Shown: one piece after another, positions 37,753-53,965 of the stretch | Layout: each line of letters starts with the position of its first letter | Numbering within the stretch: position 1 is the stretch's first letter | NCBI GenBank assembly: GCA_014904845.1 | Contig: MU119390.1 | Location: 45,260-109,259, forward strand | Source: Acephala macrosclerotiorum | Lineage: Eukaryota; Ascomycota; Leotiomycetes; Helotiales; Mollisiaceae | DNA: 64,000 nt | Direction of reading: 5' to 3' | The notes under the pieces: model-generated | The model's input: the letters and a program-made list of their open reading frames with translations, nothing else | Databases searched by the model: none | What the model was told of the DNA's origin: nothing | Program-made: the position numbers and the translations under genes

Positions 37753-39983
37753 TGATACAATAAATAAAAATTTAAATAAAATAATAATTAATATATTTAT
37801 CGTATTTAATATTAAATAATATAATTAAAATAAATATAATTATAATTATAAAAATTAAAAATATAATAAATACGATTAAAATAATTATTTAAAAAAAAAA
37901 TATATTATATTTATAAAAAAATAAATTATTAATTTACGAAATATTGTTTAAAAAAAAAACGAATATATAAAAAATTTAAAAACGAAATTTATTTTCAATA
38001 TAAAAAATACGTTTTTATAATAAATTATTAAATTTTTTTAATTTACGAAAAAAAAATAAAAAAACTCGATAATAAAAATAAAATAAATATTTTCGACGTT
38101 TTTATTTTAAATATAAAAAAATTTAATTTCGAGAAATAAAAAAAAAATAATAAAAAATTCGTAAAAATTAATTTTTTTATTATAAAATATATTAATATCG
38201 AGAAATTAATCGCGAAATTAAATAATTAAAAAATTTAATATTTATAAATTAAAAATAATATATTTTATTTAATTAAAAACAATTTAAATTAAATTTTTTT
38301 TTTAATTTATAAATAAATATATTATAAAATTTTTTTAAAATATATTATTAAATATAAATATAATTACTATATTAATTATAAAATACGATTAATTTATAAT
38401 TTTATAAAAAATCGATTTACGAATTAAATTTAATATTTCAAATCGCGAGAAAAAAATTTAATTTAAAATAAATAATATAAAAATCGAAAATACGATTAAA
38501 ATTTATATTTTTATTAAAAACGTTATTTTTTACGTCGTATTTTATAATATATTATTTTTATTATTTTTAAAAAATATAAATAAATTTAAAATTTAATTTA
38601 ATAATATAAAAAATCGTATAAAAAATATAATAATAATATAATTATATCGAGTATATATAAATAAAAATATTTATAAATTTTATTAATAAAATAAAAAAAA
38701 GTTTTTATTTAATATTATTTAATAAATATAAATTTATAACGCATATATAAAAAATTTAAATATTTATTAATACGACGATTTGAAAATATTTTTAATAAAA
38801 TTAAATATAAAAATTTTATATTTTAATAATTAAAATAAATTAATAAATTTTATTATTATTATTAAATAAACGTAAAATTATTAAAACAATTTAAATCTTT
38901 TTTAATAAACGATTACAAGTTTAATTATTTAATAATCGTTAATATTATATATTTAAATAATAATACGATTTTATAATTTATAAATTTTATTATAAAATTT
39001 TAAAACGTATAATTCGTTATAAAAATATTTACGCGATTTATATAAAACGTAATTAAAAAATATTAAATTAATACGTATATAAAATTAATAAAAATTATAA
39101 TTTATAATATTAAAAAAGATTTTACATTTATAGAATTTAAATAATAAATAAAAATTATAATAATAAAAATAAATTTTTTTTTAATTAAAATATATAATTT
39201 TATTAGAAAAATAAAACGATATTATATTTTATTACGATAAATTTATACGATTATATCGAAAAAAATAATAAAATATATTATAAAAAAATAAATATTATAA
39301 ATTGTAATAAAAATTTATAACGATTTAATAAAATTAAATAAATTTGTATTAATTTTATTAGTATTTAAAATATATTTTAAAATTTTTAATATAAATATTT
39401 TTACGTTAAAAATAATAAAAAAAATAAACGCGATTCGTAAAATAATATAAAAAATAAAAAAAACTATATAAATTATTAGCGATTATAAATAAAAAATATA
39501 TTATATAATTATTTTATAAATTAATAAATTTTATTTTCGAAAATTAATTTAAATATTATAAACGATCGAGAAATACAAAAAATAAATTTAAATTTACGAT
39601 TTATTTCGAATAAAAATATTTTAATTTTACGAATATTAATAATAATAATAACGATTTTATAAATAATAAAATTTTAATTAATATTATATAAAAAAAAAAT
39701 TTATAATTAATATAATTTATATAATAAATAAAAAAAACGAATATAAAACTTATAATTAAATTATAAAAAAAAAAATTATTATTATATTTAAAATTTTTTT
39801 TTAAAATTTATAATAAAAAAAAAAATAAATTATTTATTAAAAAAGTTTTTAAATTTATATAATATAATTTAATTACGTATAAAAATATTTCGATTTTTAA
39901 ATTTAAATTAATATACGAAATTAAAAATAAAATAATAAATAAATTATACGAAAAAACGAAAATTATAATTTAAATTTTTAATA

Positions 39984-40077
39984 ATAAATTAAAAAAAATT
40001 ATTTTTATAAAATTTATTATTATTTAATAAATAAATTAAAAAAAATTATTTTTATAAAATTTATTATTATTTAATAA
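39984..40077. repeat. Perfect 47-bp tandem duplication
   Basis: Two identical 47-bp units (39984-40030 and 40031-40077) and the start of a third. Identity in a heavily mutated background implies that the duplication came after RIP, or that it is an assembly artefact near the gap at 40353. Confidence 0.8.
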
Positions 40078-40352
40078 ATAAATTAAAAAATAATTTTAAT
40101 TTAATAAATAATGTATTTTTATTTAAAAAAATAATTATAATTATAAAAAAATTATTATATAAACTCGTAAAAATAAATATTTATTAATTTATTATATATT
40201 ATAAATATTATATTTTCGAATTAAAAATAAAAATTTTAATATATAATTTTTATTTTTTAATTAAAAAAATTAAAAAAATATTCGAAATTATTAATATATA
40301 AATAAACAATATATTAAAATTATTAATATTATAATTTATAAATTTAAAAAAA

Positions 40353-40362
40353 NNNNNNNNNN
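40353..40362. other. Assembly gap (10 N)
   Basis: Ten undetermined bases inside poly-A sequence. Confidence 0.99.
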
Positions 40363-41100
40363 AAAAAAAAAAAAAATTATAAATAAAAAATAAAAAATAT
40401 TTAATATTTATAAATTAATTAATATTTAATAATAAAATTATATAATTATAAAACGAGAATAAAATACGATTTAAATAAAAAAATTAAAATAAAAAAATCG
40501 AATTTATCGATTTAAAAACAATTAAAATATTCGTATTTATAAACGATTTATACGTTAATAATATCGATTTAAATTCGCAAATTAAATACGTAATTATAAT
40601 TATTAATAAAATTTAAACGAAAAACAATTTAATATATTAAAATTTTATAAAATATAAAAAAATTATTAAAAACGTTTTAACGTTAAAAATCTATGAAATA
40701 ATTAATAAAATAAATATAATAATTAATATAATAATTTTTATTATTAATATAATTATAAAATAATTCGATTTATTTAATATTTTTATTATTATTTATACGA
40801 ATTCGTATTTTTTATACGATTGTTTAATAAAATTAAAAATAACGAACGAAAAACGTTTTATAATCGATATTATAATTTTGAAATAATTATACGAACGTAA
40901 AAAATTATAAAAAATATAATAAATATATAAAAATAATAATTCGATAAATATTATAATAAAATTTAATTTAAATAAAATTTTATAAACATTTATTAATACG
41001 AATAATTTTATAATTAAAATAAAAAAATAAATAAATAAAATTTTATTTTTTTAAATCGAATAAATTAATTTTAAAAAATATTTATATTTTAATAAATTTC

Positions 41101-41569
41101 GATTTTATTAATTAAATTTTAAATCGATTAAAATATCGTATTATAAAAACTCGATCGTATTTAAAATACATCGAATTATTAATATTTTTAATAATTATAT
41201 AACGCGATTAATACTATAAATAAAAATTTATTAATTGTATAAAATACGATTTTTTAAAATATAATATAAATAAAAAAAAATTTTATAATATAAATACGAA
41301 ATAATTAAATTATTAATTTAATTATTTTTTTAATTTCGATTATCGATTTATATATTAATTAATATTTTTTTAATTTTTTTATAAATATACGAATAATTAA
41401 AAAATAAAACGATATAATTTATAATATTTTTTTTACGATAATTAAAATATTATTAAATTAAATTTTATATTAATTTTACGAAAAAAAAAAATTATTAAAA
41501 TTAAAAAATATTTTTTATTTTAAAACAAGTTTTTTTTTTCTTTAAAAATTATTTAATTAGTATTATATA
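41101..41569. other. AT-rich DNA, no element resolved
   Basis: Degraded sequence between the Copia-like RNase H relic and the Copia-3 LTR. It may hold the 3' part of the former, but no LTR pair was found. Confidence 0.35.
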
Positions 41570-41773
41570 TATTAGTATTACTTAAGATATTTAATATTAA
41601 TAATAAATTAAAAACGAAATAAATAAATTAAATAATTCATTAATTGATTATAAATTTTAAATTTAATAAACGCGTAAAAATTGAAAAATATAATTTCAAC
41701 TTTAGCGCAAGCGGCGCTAGTCTTGATCTGGCCTAGTGCCGCACGTGACTACTAAACTAATATTGTATTTATA
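41570..41773 (-). repeat. Copia-3 3' LTR
   Basis: 204 bp, inverted relative to Copia-1. The GC-rich core is retained (GCGCAAGCGGCGCTAG at about 41705) with saturated A+T on both sides. Confidence 0.9.
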
Positions 41774-44700
41774 TTAGTAGTTTTTTTTGAGTAATAAAAA
41801 TTAATTTAATTTAATTATTTAAAAAAACGATTTTTTTTTTTTTATCGTAATTCGTTAATACGTAAAACTCGCTAATATTTTAATATAAAAATCATGTGAT
41901 TAAACTTTGAAAATAACGCTAATAGATTAATATTATTCTCGAAATTCATCGAAAATTATAAGCGCCGAGATTGAAATAAATTTTTTTTTTTTAATTTTAT
42001 AAATTAAATAATTATAAAATTCGAAATATAATATAAAAATTTTTTTTTTAATTTATTTTTTTATTCGAATTTTAAAATAATTCGTATTTAAAAACTTTTT
42101 TAAAATTTTATTAAATATTAATTTTATTATAATATTCGTTAAATTATTTTAATTGTTAATTTATTAAATTTTTTATAATTTTTTATATTTATATAATTAA
42201 TAAAAAATTATAATTTCGATTATAAAACGCTTTTTTTTAATCGTTTTTAATTTAATTAAATACTCGTATAACGAATATAAATTTATATAAACAATTATTA
42301 AAATTTTAAAAAAATCGAATTATTAAATAATTATATTAATAATAAATTTAATTACGATTATTATATTGATTTTTTTTATTATATTATATATTTTAAAAAT
42401 CAAAATACTTTTAATAACGCGTTTATTTTTAATAAAATTATAATAAATAAAAAAAATTTTAATTTCGAATTTTTTATCGTTTAATTAATATTTATTTATT
42501 AAAATAATTTTATATTTAATTTAAAAATTAAAATTTTTATTATTTATAAATAAATTATCAATAAAAACGAAAAAATTTATTATAAATAAATCGAAAATAA
42601 TATATTTAAATTTTCGATTCAAGTTTTTGATTTATTATTTTAATTTTTTATTTAATATAATAATTTTTTTTTTCGTTAAATTTTAATATTAAATAATAAT
42701 AAATAAATCGAAAATTATTTTAAATTAATAAATTATAATAATATAAATTTTTTTAATTCGTTATTTTTAATATTTAATTTAAAAATTAAATAATTTAATA
42801 TTTATTAATTTAATTTTTTTATTTTAATTTTTTTATTATAATTAAATTGTATTTTCAAATTAAATTAAAATATATTTATTAAAAATTAATAATATTTTTA
42901 ATATTAAAACTTTTTTAAATTTAATTAAAAATTTAATTTTATTAAATTCGTTTTTTTTAAAAATAAAAAATTCTTTTTTTATTAATATAAACGTATCGTC
43001 GATTTATATTTTAATAATATTAAAATTTTTTTTAATAATTGTAATTAAAAAATAAAAATCGTATATCGACGTAATTATAAATAGTTTTTTTTTATAATAT
43101 TTATAATACGTAATTTATTAATATATTTTTATTTTTACAATTTTATATAAAAACTTTAAAATAATTATAATTATATTTAATAAATATAAATAAAAATTTT
43201 TTTTCGATAAATATTATCGAAAAAAATATTTTTTACCAAAGATTTTATATTTAAATAAACGTATTAATAATATTAATAATATATTAATCGTTTGTTAATT
43301 GAATACTATTAATATTTAATCAATTAATCTAATATTATTAACAAATTACTAATAAAATTCTAATTATATTTTATTGCGATAATTATTTTTCGTATATTTT
43401 ATAATAATATTAATAATTAATAATTGATCTATTTCTATAAAATATAAAAACAATAATAAATATTTTCGATTTCAATAAAAACTATTCAACAAATTATAAT
43501 ATTTATAAAAATATACTCGAATTTATTACAAATTAATATTTATAATATCAAATTCCAATCAAAACTCGATATAAACGTTTACAAAATATAACGTTTTTAT
43601 TAAATCAAATTAATTATTTCTCGAAATAATACTCGTTTTTTGTATTTTTAAATTTGCGATCGTAATTTATAACGTCAACTTATAAAAGAAATTATATAAA
43701 AATATTATTTAAAAAAATTAATAATCGATTTTGTTTTAATAAATCGAATATATATATTATTCAAATTATTGAAATTATATATTAACTCAAAAAACTCGAT
43801 AATACGTATACAAATATTTATATAAATTAATAATATAAACTATACTTTTAATTAATTATAAGAAATTTTACTATTAAAATTTTACGCAAAATTATTATAA
43901 CGCTTAAATAAATATTAAATTAAAATCAAAAAAAAAAAAAAATTGAAAAAAAGCAATATATACAATATTTATTCGAAATTTGTTCTATTATTGATTTTTT
44001 TTTACAATATTCAAACGCGTTTCAACGATTCGTTAATTTTTTTTCAAAATATTTAAACGTGTTTCAATTGTATTTAATCAAGTATTTATTTCTTGAAAAC
44101 GAATAAAAATATTACTATAATCTATTAAAATTTTCGTTATATTTTAAACGATTACAATATTTGATTTAATCGTTTTTTAAATCGCTTTAATATTATATTT
44201 AATCGTTTATTGAATCGTACGATTATACGAATTTATTCTTTTTTCGTTTTTATTTAATTTTCTTTTATTATTATTAGTATTTGTATAAATACAATATTTT
44301 GTACGTTTATTATTTTTTTAATAAAAACGCAAATATAAATATCGATTATTTTTTAATTGAATAATTATTTAATAAAAACATTGAAAAAATTATTTAATAA
44401 AATTATTTCGTATAAAAAATAAATTTTAAATAAATTTCCAATAAATAAATAATTGATTATTAAAAAAATCGCTCGAAATATAATAAAAATAATAATAAAT
44501 TAATAAAATAAAAAAAAAACACGATAAAAAAAAATTGAATTTAAATAATTAAAATATAAATTTATTTTTACTCGTAAAATTTGATATTATTGATTTAATT
44601 ATTGTACGAAAATAAATCGATATTAATAATCGAGATTTTAAAATCTTTCGAATATTATTCGACGTTTTTTTAAAAAAATCGTATAATTTTATTATTAATA

Positions 44701-47700
44701 ATACTATAATTAAAAAATTATTATAAAATGATTTATATAATTAATATAAACTCAAATATTTTAATTTTAATTTTTTAATCGTATAATTATTGAAATATAT
44801 AACGCACAAAATTATTTTATTTACAATTAATAAAAAAAATTATATTTTCAAATATTATCAAATAAATTTATTTTTTTACAATAATAATATAACGTCTAAT
44901 AATTTATATTATTATATATAATCAAATTTTTATTTACTTTTTTTACTATTTTTTTTTTTTATTAATACAATAATTTAATTAATCTTAATTTCAACGCTAA
45001 TTTTTTTTCGCATTGAAATTACAATTTCTCGAATTTTATAATTTTTTAAAAATTAATTATAACGATTGTAAATTTTTTTTTCTATTGATTTTTTTCGATT
45101 TATTTTAAATTTATTTATTATTTATAGTTCTATTTATTTACTTTTCTTCTCGCAATTTCACTTTTATTAAAACTTTTTTCGTTTTATTTAAAATTGATTA
45201 TTAATTATTCTTTTTTCAATTTTTGATTTTCGCAATCAATTTTTGATTTTCGCAATCAATTTACGATTAAAATTATTTATAATCTTATTATTATCGTCGT
45301 TAATCTTATTATTACTACGATAAAATCTTATTTTACTATATTATAATCGTATTACGATTTTACGTTTATATTATCTCTCGATATTAAAAAATTTTATTTT
45401 CAAATAAACAAATACAATTTCAATATCTATTAAACAATTATACAATTTATTACAATTACAAAAAATTAAAAAAATTTATTCGCTTTCAAATTATTAAAAA
45501 ATATATTTTCATTTTTATTTCGAAATATATTAATCGTTATTAATTATTTATTTTCGATTTTATTTATTTTATTTTCGAGTTATTAAAAAATATATTTTTA
45601 TTTTTATTTCGAAATATATTAATAAAATTTAAATTTTTTTCAATATTTAAATCTTTTTATTTTCGAATTATTAAAACGTATATTTTTATTTTTATTTAAA
45701 ACTAATTAATCAATTTATAGTTTTTTATTCGTAATTCGAGCGTATTAAATTCAATTGTTTTTAAATTGTTAAAAAATATTATTTTATTTTTACATTGAAA
45801 TAAATTAATCAATTTATAGATTTTTTTATTATTTTTCATGGATTCTTTCAAAAAAATCAATAATATATCGTGCAATAATATATCGTGCAATAATATTTTC
45901 TAAAGAATAAATTAATACAAAAAAGTAAATAATTAATTTATTTTCGTTAAAACTAATTCTATTTCAATTTTCGTAGTAATTTCAATAAAACTTTTAATAA
46001 TATTTTCGATCTTCGAAAATAATTTCGAATATTTAAATAAATTAATAAAAAATTAAATCAAAATAAAAAATAAAAATTTGAATATAATAAAAAAAAAAAT
46101 TTATTTTGTAATTGTATTCAATAAACTATTTCGTAATTATATTCAATAAATTTATAATTAATTAATTTATCGTTTTTTTATTAAATATTTATCAAATTCA
46201 AAAAATTTTACTATTATTATTTCAATTTTTTTTTTCGAAAATAGAAAAAATTGTTTTTATTTAAAATATATTTATTAATAATTTTTTTAATTATTTAATA
46301 ATAAAATTTGAATTTTTACTAATAATTAATATTCAATTTAATAAAAAGTAATTATTATTTTTTTTTGCGAAAATAATTAAAAATATTATTATTTTTAAAT
46401 ATTTTTTATTAATTATTAAACGCTTTTTTTAAATACAAACAATTCTTTTGATTTAAAAAAAAAAATAATAAAATGAATTTAATAATTATTTTTTTACTAA
46501 TTCTCAAGATTTTATTATTATTCGCTCGATATATTTATATCGTTTTACGAAATAAAAAAATTAAAAAACTTTTAAAAAAAAGTTTTAATACTTTATTTAA
46601 ATCTTCTAATATTAAAAACTCGATCGATATTTATATATATATTATCGTTATTATTATTATTATTATTATTATCAAAATTATTTTACAAATTAAATAAATT
46701 TCGCAATTATTAAACGTTAATTCTTTCAATCGCTAATTCGATTTTTTTTCGAACGAACGATTAAATTAATTAATTAAATAAAAGCGTATAATAAATATAA
46801 TAATACAATTTTTATATTTTGTATTATTTAATCGTTAAATTTTTTTAAGATTTAACGAATATTTTTACTCTTTGAAAATCTTTTTATAAGAATTTTTTTA
46901 ATATAAAAAAAATATAAAAAAAATTCAATATAAATATTTAAATTATTTTTCAATATTATTACTTTAAAATAAATCGATTAAATATACATTTTAATTTCGC
47001 GTTTTTCTTTTGATCGTTTTATTTTTTTTTGTTTAAAAAAAAATCGAATTTGTAAACTTTTTAATATATATATAAAACGACAAATTGTATAAATTAAAAC
47101 TTTACTAATAATTTTTAATAATAAAAATCAATATTCAAATCGATTATATCGAAATTTTTTTTTCTCGATTTTACAAAAAAAAAAGTTTCTCTTAAAAAAA
47201 AAAAATATACAAAATATTCTCGAATTCGTTTTAAAACATTTAATATAAAGCGTTATTAAAAATATATTATTTATTAAAATTATAAAATAAAATTTGTATT
47301 AAAATTATTATATACAAATTACAATTTTATATTTTATCGTATTACAAAATTGAAAATATTATCTTTTTAATCTATTAATTTTCTAATTATAATAATAATA
47401 CGAAATCAAATTTATTACAAAAAATACTCAAAATTAATAAAATCTTTAAATAGTTTATTTCGATACAAATACAAAAATCTCGATATCGAGCGCAAATAAA
47501 AACGCAAAATTACTTTGTACAAATATTAAACAATATATTAATAATTAACTTTTCTTGAAAATAACGACTTTTTATTAATAAACAATAACGAATCAAATAA
47601 AAACTATTTTTTTATTAACGAAAATAAAAACGATCGAATAATATTTATAATTATTATATATAAAAAACTATATTAATTATTTTTTCTTTCGATAATATCT

Positions 47701-50700
47701 TTATATAAATCATTCAAATAATATATTCTAATAATATCAATTTATAATCTAAATACAAAGTTTATTATATTGACGTCTATTAAAATCTTTTAAATTCAAA
47801 ACGCGTATACGAACATTTTATTAATCGCAAATAATTTAATCGAAAAAAAGTTTATCGAAAATCTAATTAAAAACGAGTCCATTGAAAAAAAACTTATTAA
47901 AAACGAATTTATCAATAATATCAATAAATCGATATTTGATATTTTTACAATAAAATCTCGAAATAAACTTATTTATAAATTTAATAATATCGAATATATT
48001 ACTAATATAATAAAAATAGTATTTAAAACAAAATCGAAAATCGTATTCGTATATTTCGAATAAAACAAAAATATTAATTATTTTTCGAGTTAATTTATAC
48101 AAAAAAATAATTTAAAACAAAAAAAAAACCGTTAATTCTATTAATAATATTAAAAAAAAATTCGTAATAATTATTTACTTTTAAATATAATTAAAATTTG
48201 ACGTTTTAATTCGCGAGAATTAAATATAATAAAAACAAAATCGAAAATTTTTTTAAAAACTTTAAATTTTATATCAAAATACGAAAAATTTTTAACGCGA
48301 TACGAAATTACATCGATTTAATATAAAATATATATAATATTCCATACAAAATCTCTAATAAAAATCGATAAAAAAAGCAAAAAATTATTATATCGAATCA
48401 AATTAAAAATAACAAATTACAAATATATACGTTTTTATTTCGTTTAATTGTATAATACTTAGAATTCTTATTAGATTATTATTTTTTCAAAAACGATTTT
48501 ATTTAAATTTTAATATAAAAATCTTATAATATTAGTAATTTAAAAGTATACAATAAAATGTATATAGCGAATTAATAGTAAAACTTGTAAAAAAAAATAT
48601 TTTTTAATATAATAATTGTACTAATTATTATTTCTATAAATAAAACTCTAATAATATATTTACGAAAAAATCAATTAATTTAATTCGTTTATATTCAAAT
48701 TAGAAATCTCGCAAAAAGAATTTATTAATAGTAAAATATTCTATCGACGTTTTTAATTAAATTTTTTTCAATTTCAAAAAATATTACTAAAAAATCTAAT
48801 AATAATATAATATACGCTATTAAATCTTTTTTTTATTATATATATATAAATATTATTTTCGAAAATTCGTATTTCTTTATTCGATTTAAATCTATTACTA
48901 ATTCAAATATTAAAATTGCAAATACTTATTCAAATCAATTAATTAATTCATTGTACGAACGACGAAATACGATAATATTATTTTATTATTTTCAATCTAT
49001 TTATTGATTACTAAAAAATTGTAATTATTATAAAAATCAAATCGAATTAATAATACGAAATATATTAAATTCCACGAAATAAACTTTAAAATATCTTGAA
49101 ATTTTAATTATATTAAATATATAATTAAATATTTCAACAAATAAAAATACAAAAAAAATAAAATATAAACAAAAAAAACTCAATTTAAATTCATTCAATA
49201 ATCAATTTTATATAGAAATACAAATTTATTAATATCTACGAAAGTATTTTTATTAATATATTATATCAATTTTAAAAAAGTATTTTCAGAGATTTTATAA
49301 AATGATTAAATAAATTTATACAAAATCTTATTTAATTATAGCGATAAATAAAAACTCAAAAAAAAAAATTTGTAATTACAAATAATTTTTTAGTTTTATT
49401 TAATTAAATAAACGATTTTATATAATATCGAAATATTAAAATTTAAAACATTTTAATAATTATAATTTTATTCAATAATAAATTAATAACGAAAAATGAA
49501 ATTTGTTTAAAATTCTCATTTTTATTATTATATTAATTTTTTTCTTTAAAATATTTTACGTGTTATTTTACGTTCGAATTTTAATAAATTTTATAACGAT
49601 TGTCGTATATCGAATACATAATAAAACAACGATTGAATATTTAAATCAAATTTTTATTCGCATTTTCTATAGTAAAAAAACGTTTATTAAATATCGAATA
49701 ATAAATAACGAAAAAAACGCATATTAATATTATTTCAAGTTTTATTTTTTGAATTATTATATCGAATTCATTTTGCGATTTAATATTTCTAATAAGTTCA
49801 ATACAAAATACATAGAAATAATCTATAAATTTTTGTTTAAAATCTTTTTCGAATAAACAAATAAAAATAACGATTTTATCAAATAATTAATTGTATAAAA
49901 TACTTGAAATATAAATCGCAAAACGATAAAATATTAATTTTTTTATTTTTTTGATACGAAATTTAAAATATGTATTTTTATTAAAATTTAAATTATTTCT
50001 ATAATAATTATATTTATTAAAATTATATTACTCAATTATCAAAAATTAATTTGAAGTAAATCGATATATATACGTACTTTTAAACTCGAGTTCAATAATA
50101 CGATAATAATATTAAAAACTCGAAAAATAATTAATTTAAAAAAATTTATTGAAATTTTGATTTTATTCGTTAAAAAAAATCGAGCGAAATTGCGAAATAA
50201 AAAAGTCGATAATAACGAACGTAATATTTGTAAAAAAAATTTTACGTAAATATACGATTTTTTTATATAATTTTTTTCGAGTATTAAATATTAAAAATGT
50301 ATTAATAAAAACGAAACGAATTTTAAAATTGAAAAATCGAAATTTTTAAAATATTCGTTAAATTAAAAAAACAATAATTCTCGTAATAATTATTATTGAA
50401 TATAAAAATATTTTCAAGTCGAATATATTAATATAATCAATATCTAAAAAAGTAAACGAATTAATTTATTACAAATTTTAATTAAAGTCGTTAACGTTAA
50501 ATTTTTGAATTAAAAATTAAATTATTTTTTATTCGAGTATTATATAGTATTGATTGATATTTACTTATTGAAAAATAAAAAACTTTTTAATATTATATAT
50601 AAAATAATCGAAATAACGAGATTAAAAATATTAAAAATTGAAAAATTTAAAGTATTTAAAAGTAACGATTTTATTCTTTTCTAATAATATTACGTAATAC

Positions 50701-51168
50701 GTATATTGTATCGATATCGTATAATATCGAATTTAAAATAATAAATATATTTTATATTAATAATTATATTGATTAGAATCAATATAATAAATTGTACAAA
50801 GAAAATTAATTCGAAAAAAAATTAATAATAATTCGAAAAATTCAAAAATAATATAATATAAAAAAAAATTAATAAGAAAATAATATAATTCAATAAATTA
50901 AACTATCGTATTACGTAATATTTCAATAATAAAAATCGAAAATATAAAAATAAATTCTTATAATAAATAGCGATTTTTTTTTTTATATTTTATAAAGTAA
51001 AAACAATTTATTAAAAATATTATTAAAAAAATTATTAAAAAAATTATTTTTTTATTCGAATTTCTATTATTAATATTGTAATATCGAATTTATATTAATA
51101 CACAATAAAGTTTTTTTAAACGTATTTTTTAATTAACGCGTTTTTTTTTTTTTTTTTTTTTTTTTTTT

Positions 51169-51200
51169 NNNNNNNNNNNNNNNNNNNNNNNNNNNNNNNN
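51169..51200. other. Assembly gap (32 N)
   Basis: A run of 32 undetermined bases directly after a long T homopolymer, so the missing sequence may be longer than shown. Confidence 0.99.
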
Positions 51201-53965
51201 AATAATATATTTTTATCGAATAATTAAATATATTACGTATAATTATACGTTTTTCGATTTTGTTTATTATTCTTTGAAAATACTTAAAAACTTTCAATAA
51301 AATCGAAAAACAAATAATATAATATATATTTACTTTTATTATTTGATTTTTTTTTTTACTAATATATTATTTCTACTATTAAAATATTAATTTATTTCAA
51401 TAAAACTCAAAATAAAACACGCAAAATATATCTCGAAATAATAATAATTCGAATCGCAAAAATCAAATACGCAATAATAAAATATTTATTTTTTTAATAC
51501 AAATTTTAATTTGCATTTTTTTTTACTTTTTTTTTTTTTTACTTTTTTTTTTATATTTTTTTTCGTTTTTTATATTTTATATCAAAAACTAATATCAATT
51601 GAATATTTAAAATCGATTACGTATTATAAAAAATATTTCGAGATTTATTACATCGAAAATTAAATTATTATTAAATGCAAATCGACGCAATTTCTTATTT
51701 TCTTTTTTTATTTTATTTTCTTTCGATAATTACGTATCGCTTAATCGACGTACACTCGAATAATTCGAATCGCAAAATAATAATTACAATTTATTTCAAA
51801 CGTCTCAAACAAAATTCGAAAACAATTCAAATAAAATACTTTACTATTTATAGAACAATTTTAAAATTCGATTTTATCGAAAAAATTTACTAATACGCAA
51901 TATAATCGTATACTCGACTCGTAAAATCTTTCTTATTAATACTTTGATTTCTATATATTGAATAATTGATCAATTCGATTTCTAATAGTAATTTTAGTTT
52001 AAATCAAACGAATATATTTTCGAGAGAATTATTATCGATTATTAATTTTTAGTAAATAATCAATAAAATAAAAACGATTATAAATTTCACGAATTAAAAA
52101 AAACAATAATTCGTAGAATAAATACTATAATTATACTTTATTTCGATTTATTATTAATTCGTATTAAATACGCGATTGAATTAATAATAAACGATTTCAA
52201 ATTTTAACGAATATTCGTAAAATAAATTCTACGTTCGTATTAATACTTTATAATTAGAATAAAAAAAATAAACGAACGATATTTTTATTATATATTTTAA
52301 ATTTTTCTTTGAATTTATTAGCGTTTGAAAATAGTATTTTTTTTTAAGAATCAAAAAATAATTTGATTTAATTTCTAATTATATAATCGTTTTAATTTTA
52401 ATAATAATTGTTTTTATAGTAAAAAAACGATATCAATTAAATAATAATAAAAAATTATATTTTGAATTCGATATTGAAAACAATAAATTTTATTGTTTTT
52501 GTATTTGTAGTATTCTAATATTATTTAATACTTTTTTACAAAATTAAAAACAATTGAAAAATTATATTTACACGAAAACAATTTAATACTCGTTTATTCG
52601 TAACGAAAAAAATCAAAATAATAATTTCTACAATTAATATTATTATCAACTTTAAAACTATTGAAAACTCGTACGAAAAAACGATACTAAATTTAAAAAA
52701 AAATTTAAATTTTAACGAGATATATTCGATTACTTTCAATAGATATAAAATTAACGATTTTTATTTAATTCAAAAAACGATAAAATTCAATAAAAAAAAA
52801 TAATACAATATATAATTTATTTTTAATTATAATTATTCGATATTATTAATCGAATTTAATTATTTGAAAATAATATAAAAAATGAAAATAAAAAAAATGT
52901 AATTATTAAAAATAATAAATATTTTTTATTTGTTTCGAAAACAATACTTTGATTAATTAATTTTAAAAAACAATCAATTTAAAAATAATACTAATACAAA
53001 TGAAATTTTTTTATATAATTATTATAACGACGAATTTGTATCTAAAAATAAATTTAATTAACTCGTTTTAATATTTATTAAACAATGTAATTTTATCGAA
53101 TAACGTTTATTTGTTAAATTAATATCGTTTATTAAACGAATCGCGCTTATTTAATTAATTTAAAAAAAAAAAAAAACGATATTCAAAGTATTTAATTCGA
53201 TGAATTATATTTTGACGTATTATAAATACAATAAAACTAATATTGATTTTAAACGTTTATTTTTAATTCGAAGAAAAAAAAAACACGTAAATTTAATTTA
53301 TATCGAATTTTGTAATCCATTAATTAATACAAATTGCAATTATAAAACAAAATATCACGAAAAAATTTAAATCAAAAATCGATATTTATTTCGAAAACAA
53401 TAAAAACGAAATACTTTATTTTACTCTTCTATAGAATTGCGATTAAAAACTTTTTACTAAAAAAATCAAAAAAAAATTCTAATAAGAATTTCTTTTGAAT
53501 TGATTTTAATACTTGAAATAAATATAAAAAAAACTACGATAAACACGCAATATATAATTTAAAAAATTTTAAAAATATAATTAATTTGATAATAAATTTC
53601 AAATAAACGTAAATTCAAATATACAATAATAATAATCAATTTAATTACGACGATTAATAATCAAAAAATAAATCGATTTTTATAATATTAAATAAATTCC
53701 AATTAAAAAATTGGTTTTTATAGAATAATCAAATAAAATCGAAAGTAATTTGAATTACAATTACGAAAAAACTTATATTTAAAAAAAATATAATAAAAAG
53801 TATTTATAATAAAAAAAATCGTTTTAATTATCAAATATTTTAATTTTATATTAAATTGTACGATATTATCTAAAGATTAATATAATTACTATTCATTGAA
53901 ATTACTATTTTATAAACTACGATATTTTTTAACTCAAAAATATTAAAAACGAATTAATTAATCAT

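Larger units (their letters stand above)
35801..41100 (+). mobile_element. Remains of a second Copia-like retrotransposon
   Basis: Degraded DNA whose plus strand still reads a Copia RNase H tail near 40570-40960: a Q-x-x-Y-V-I segment, LTLKIYEIINKINI, IYTNSYFLYDCLIKL and NEKRFIIDIII. It differs from Copia-1 in sequence, so it is another family. I did not find its LTRs. Upstream coding regions are too degraded to assign. A 65-A run (37683-37747) and an N gap (40353-40362) lie inside it. Confidence 0.6.

Noticed and set aside
46473..46697. Hydrophobic 74-codon frame that could be a membrane protein
   Set aside because: Poly-isoleucine results from ATT/ATA-rich DNA. There is no motif, and it lies inside a RIP-degraded element.
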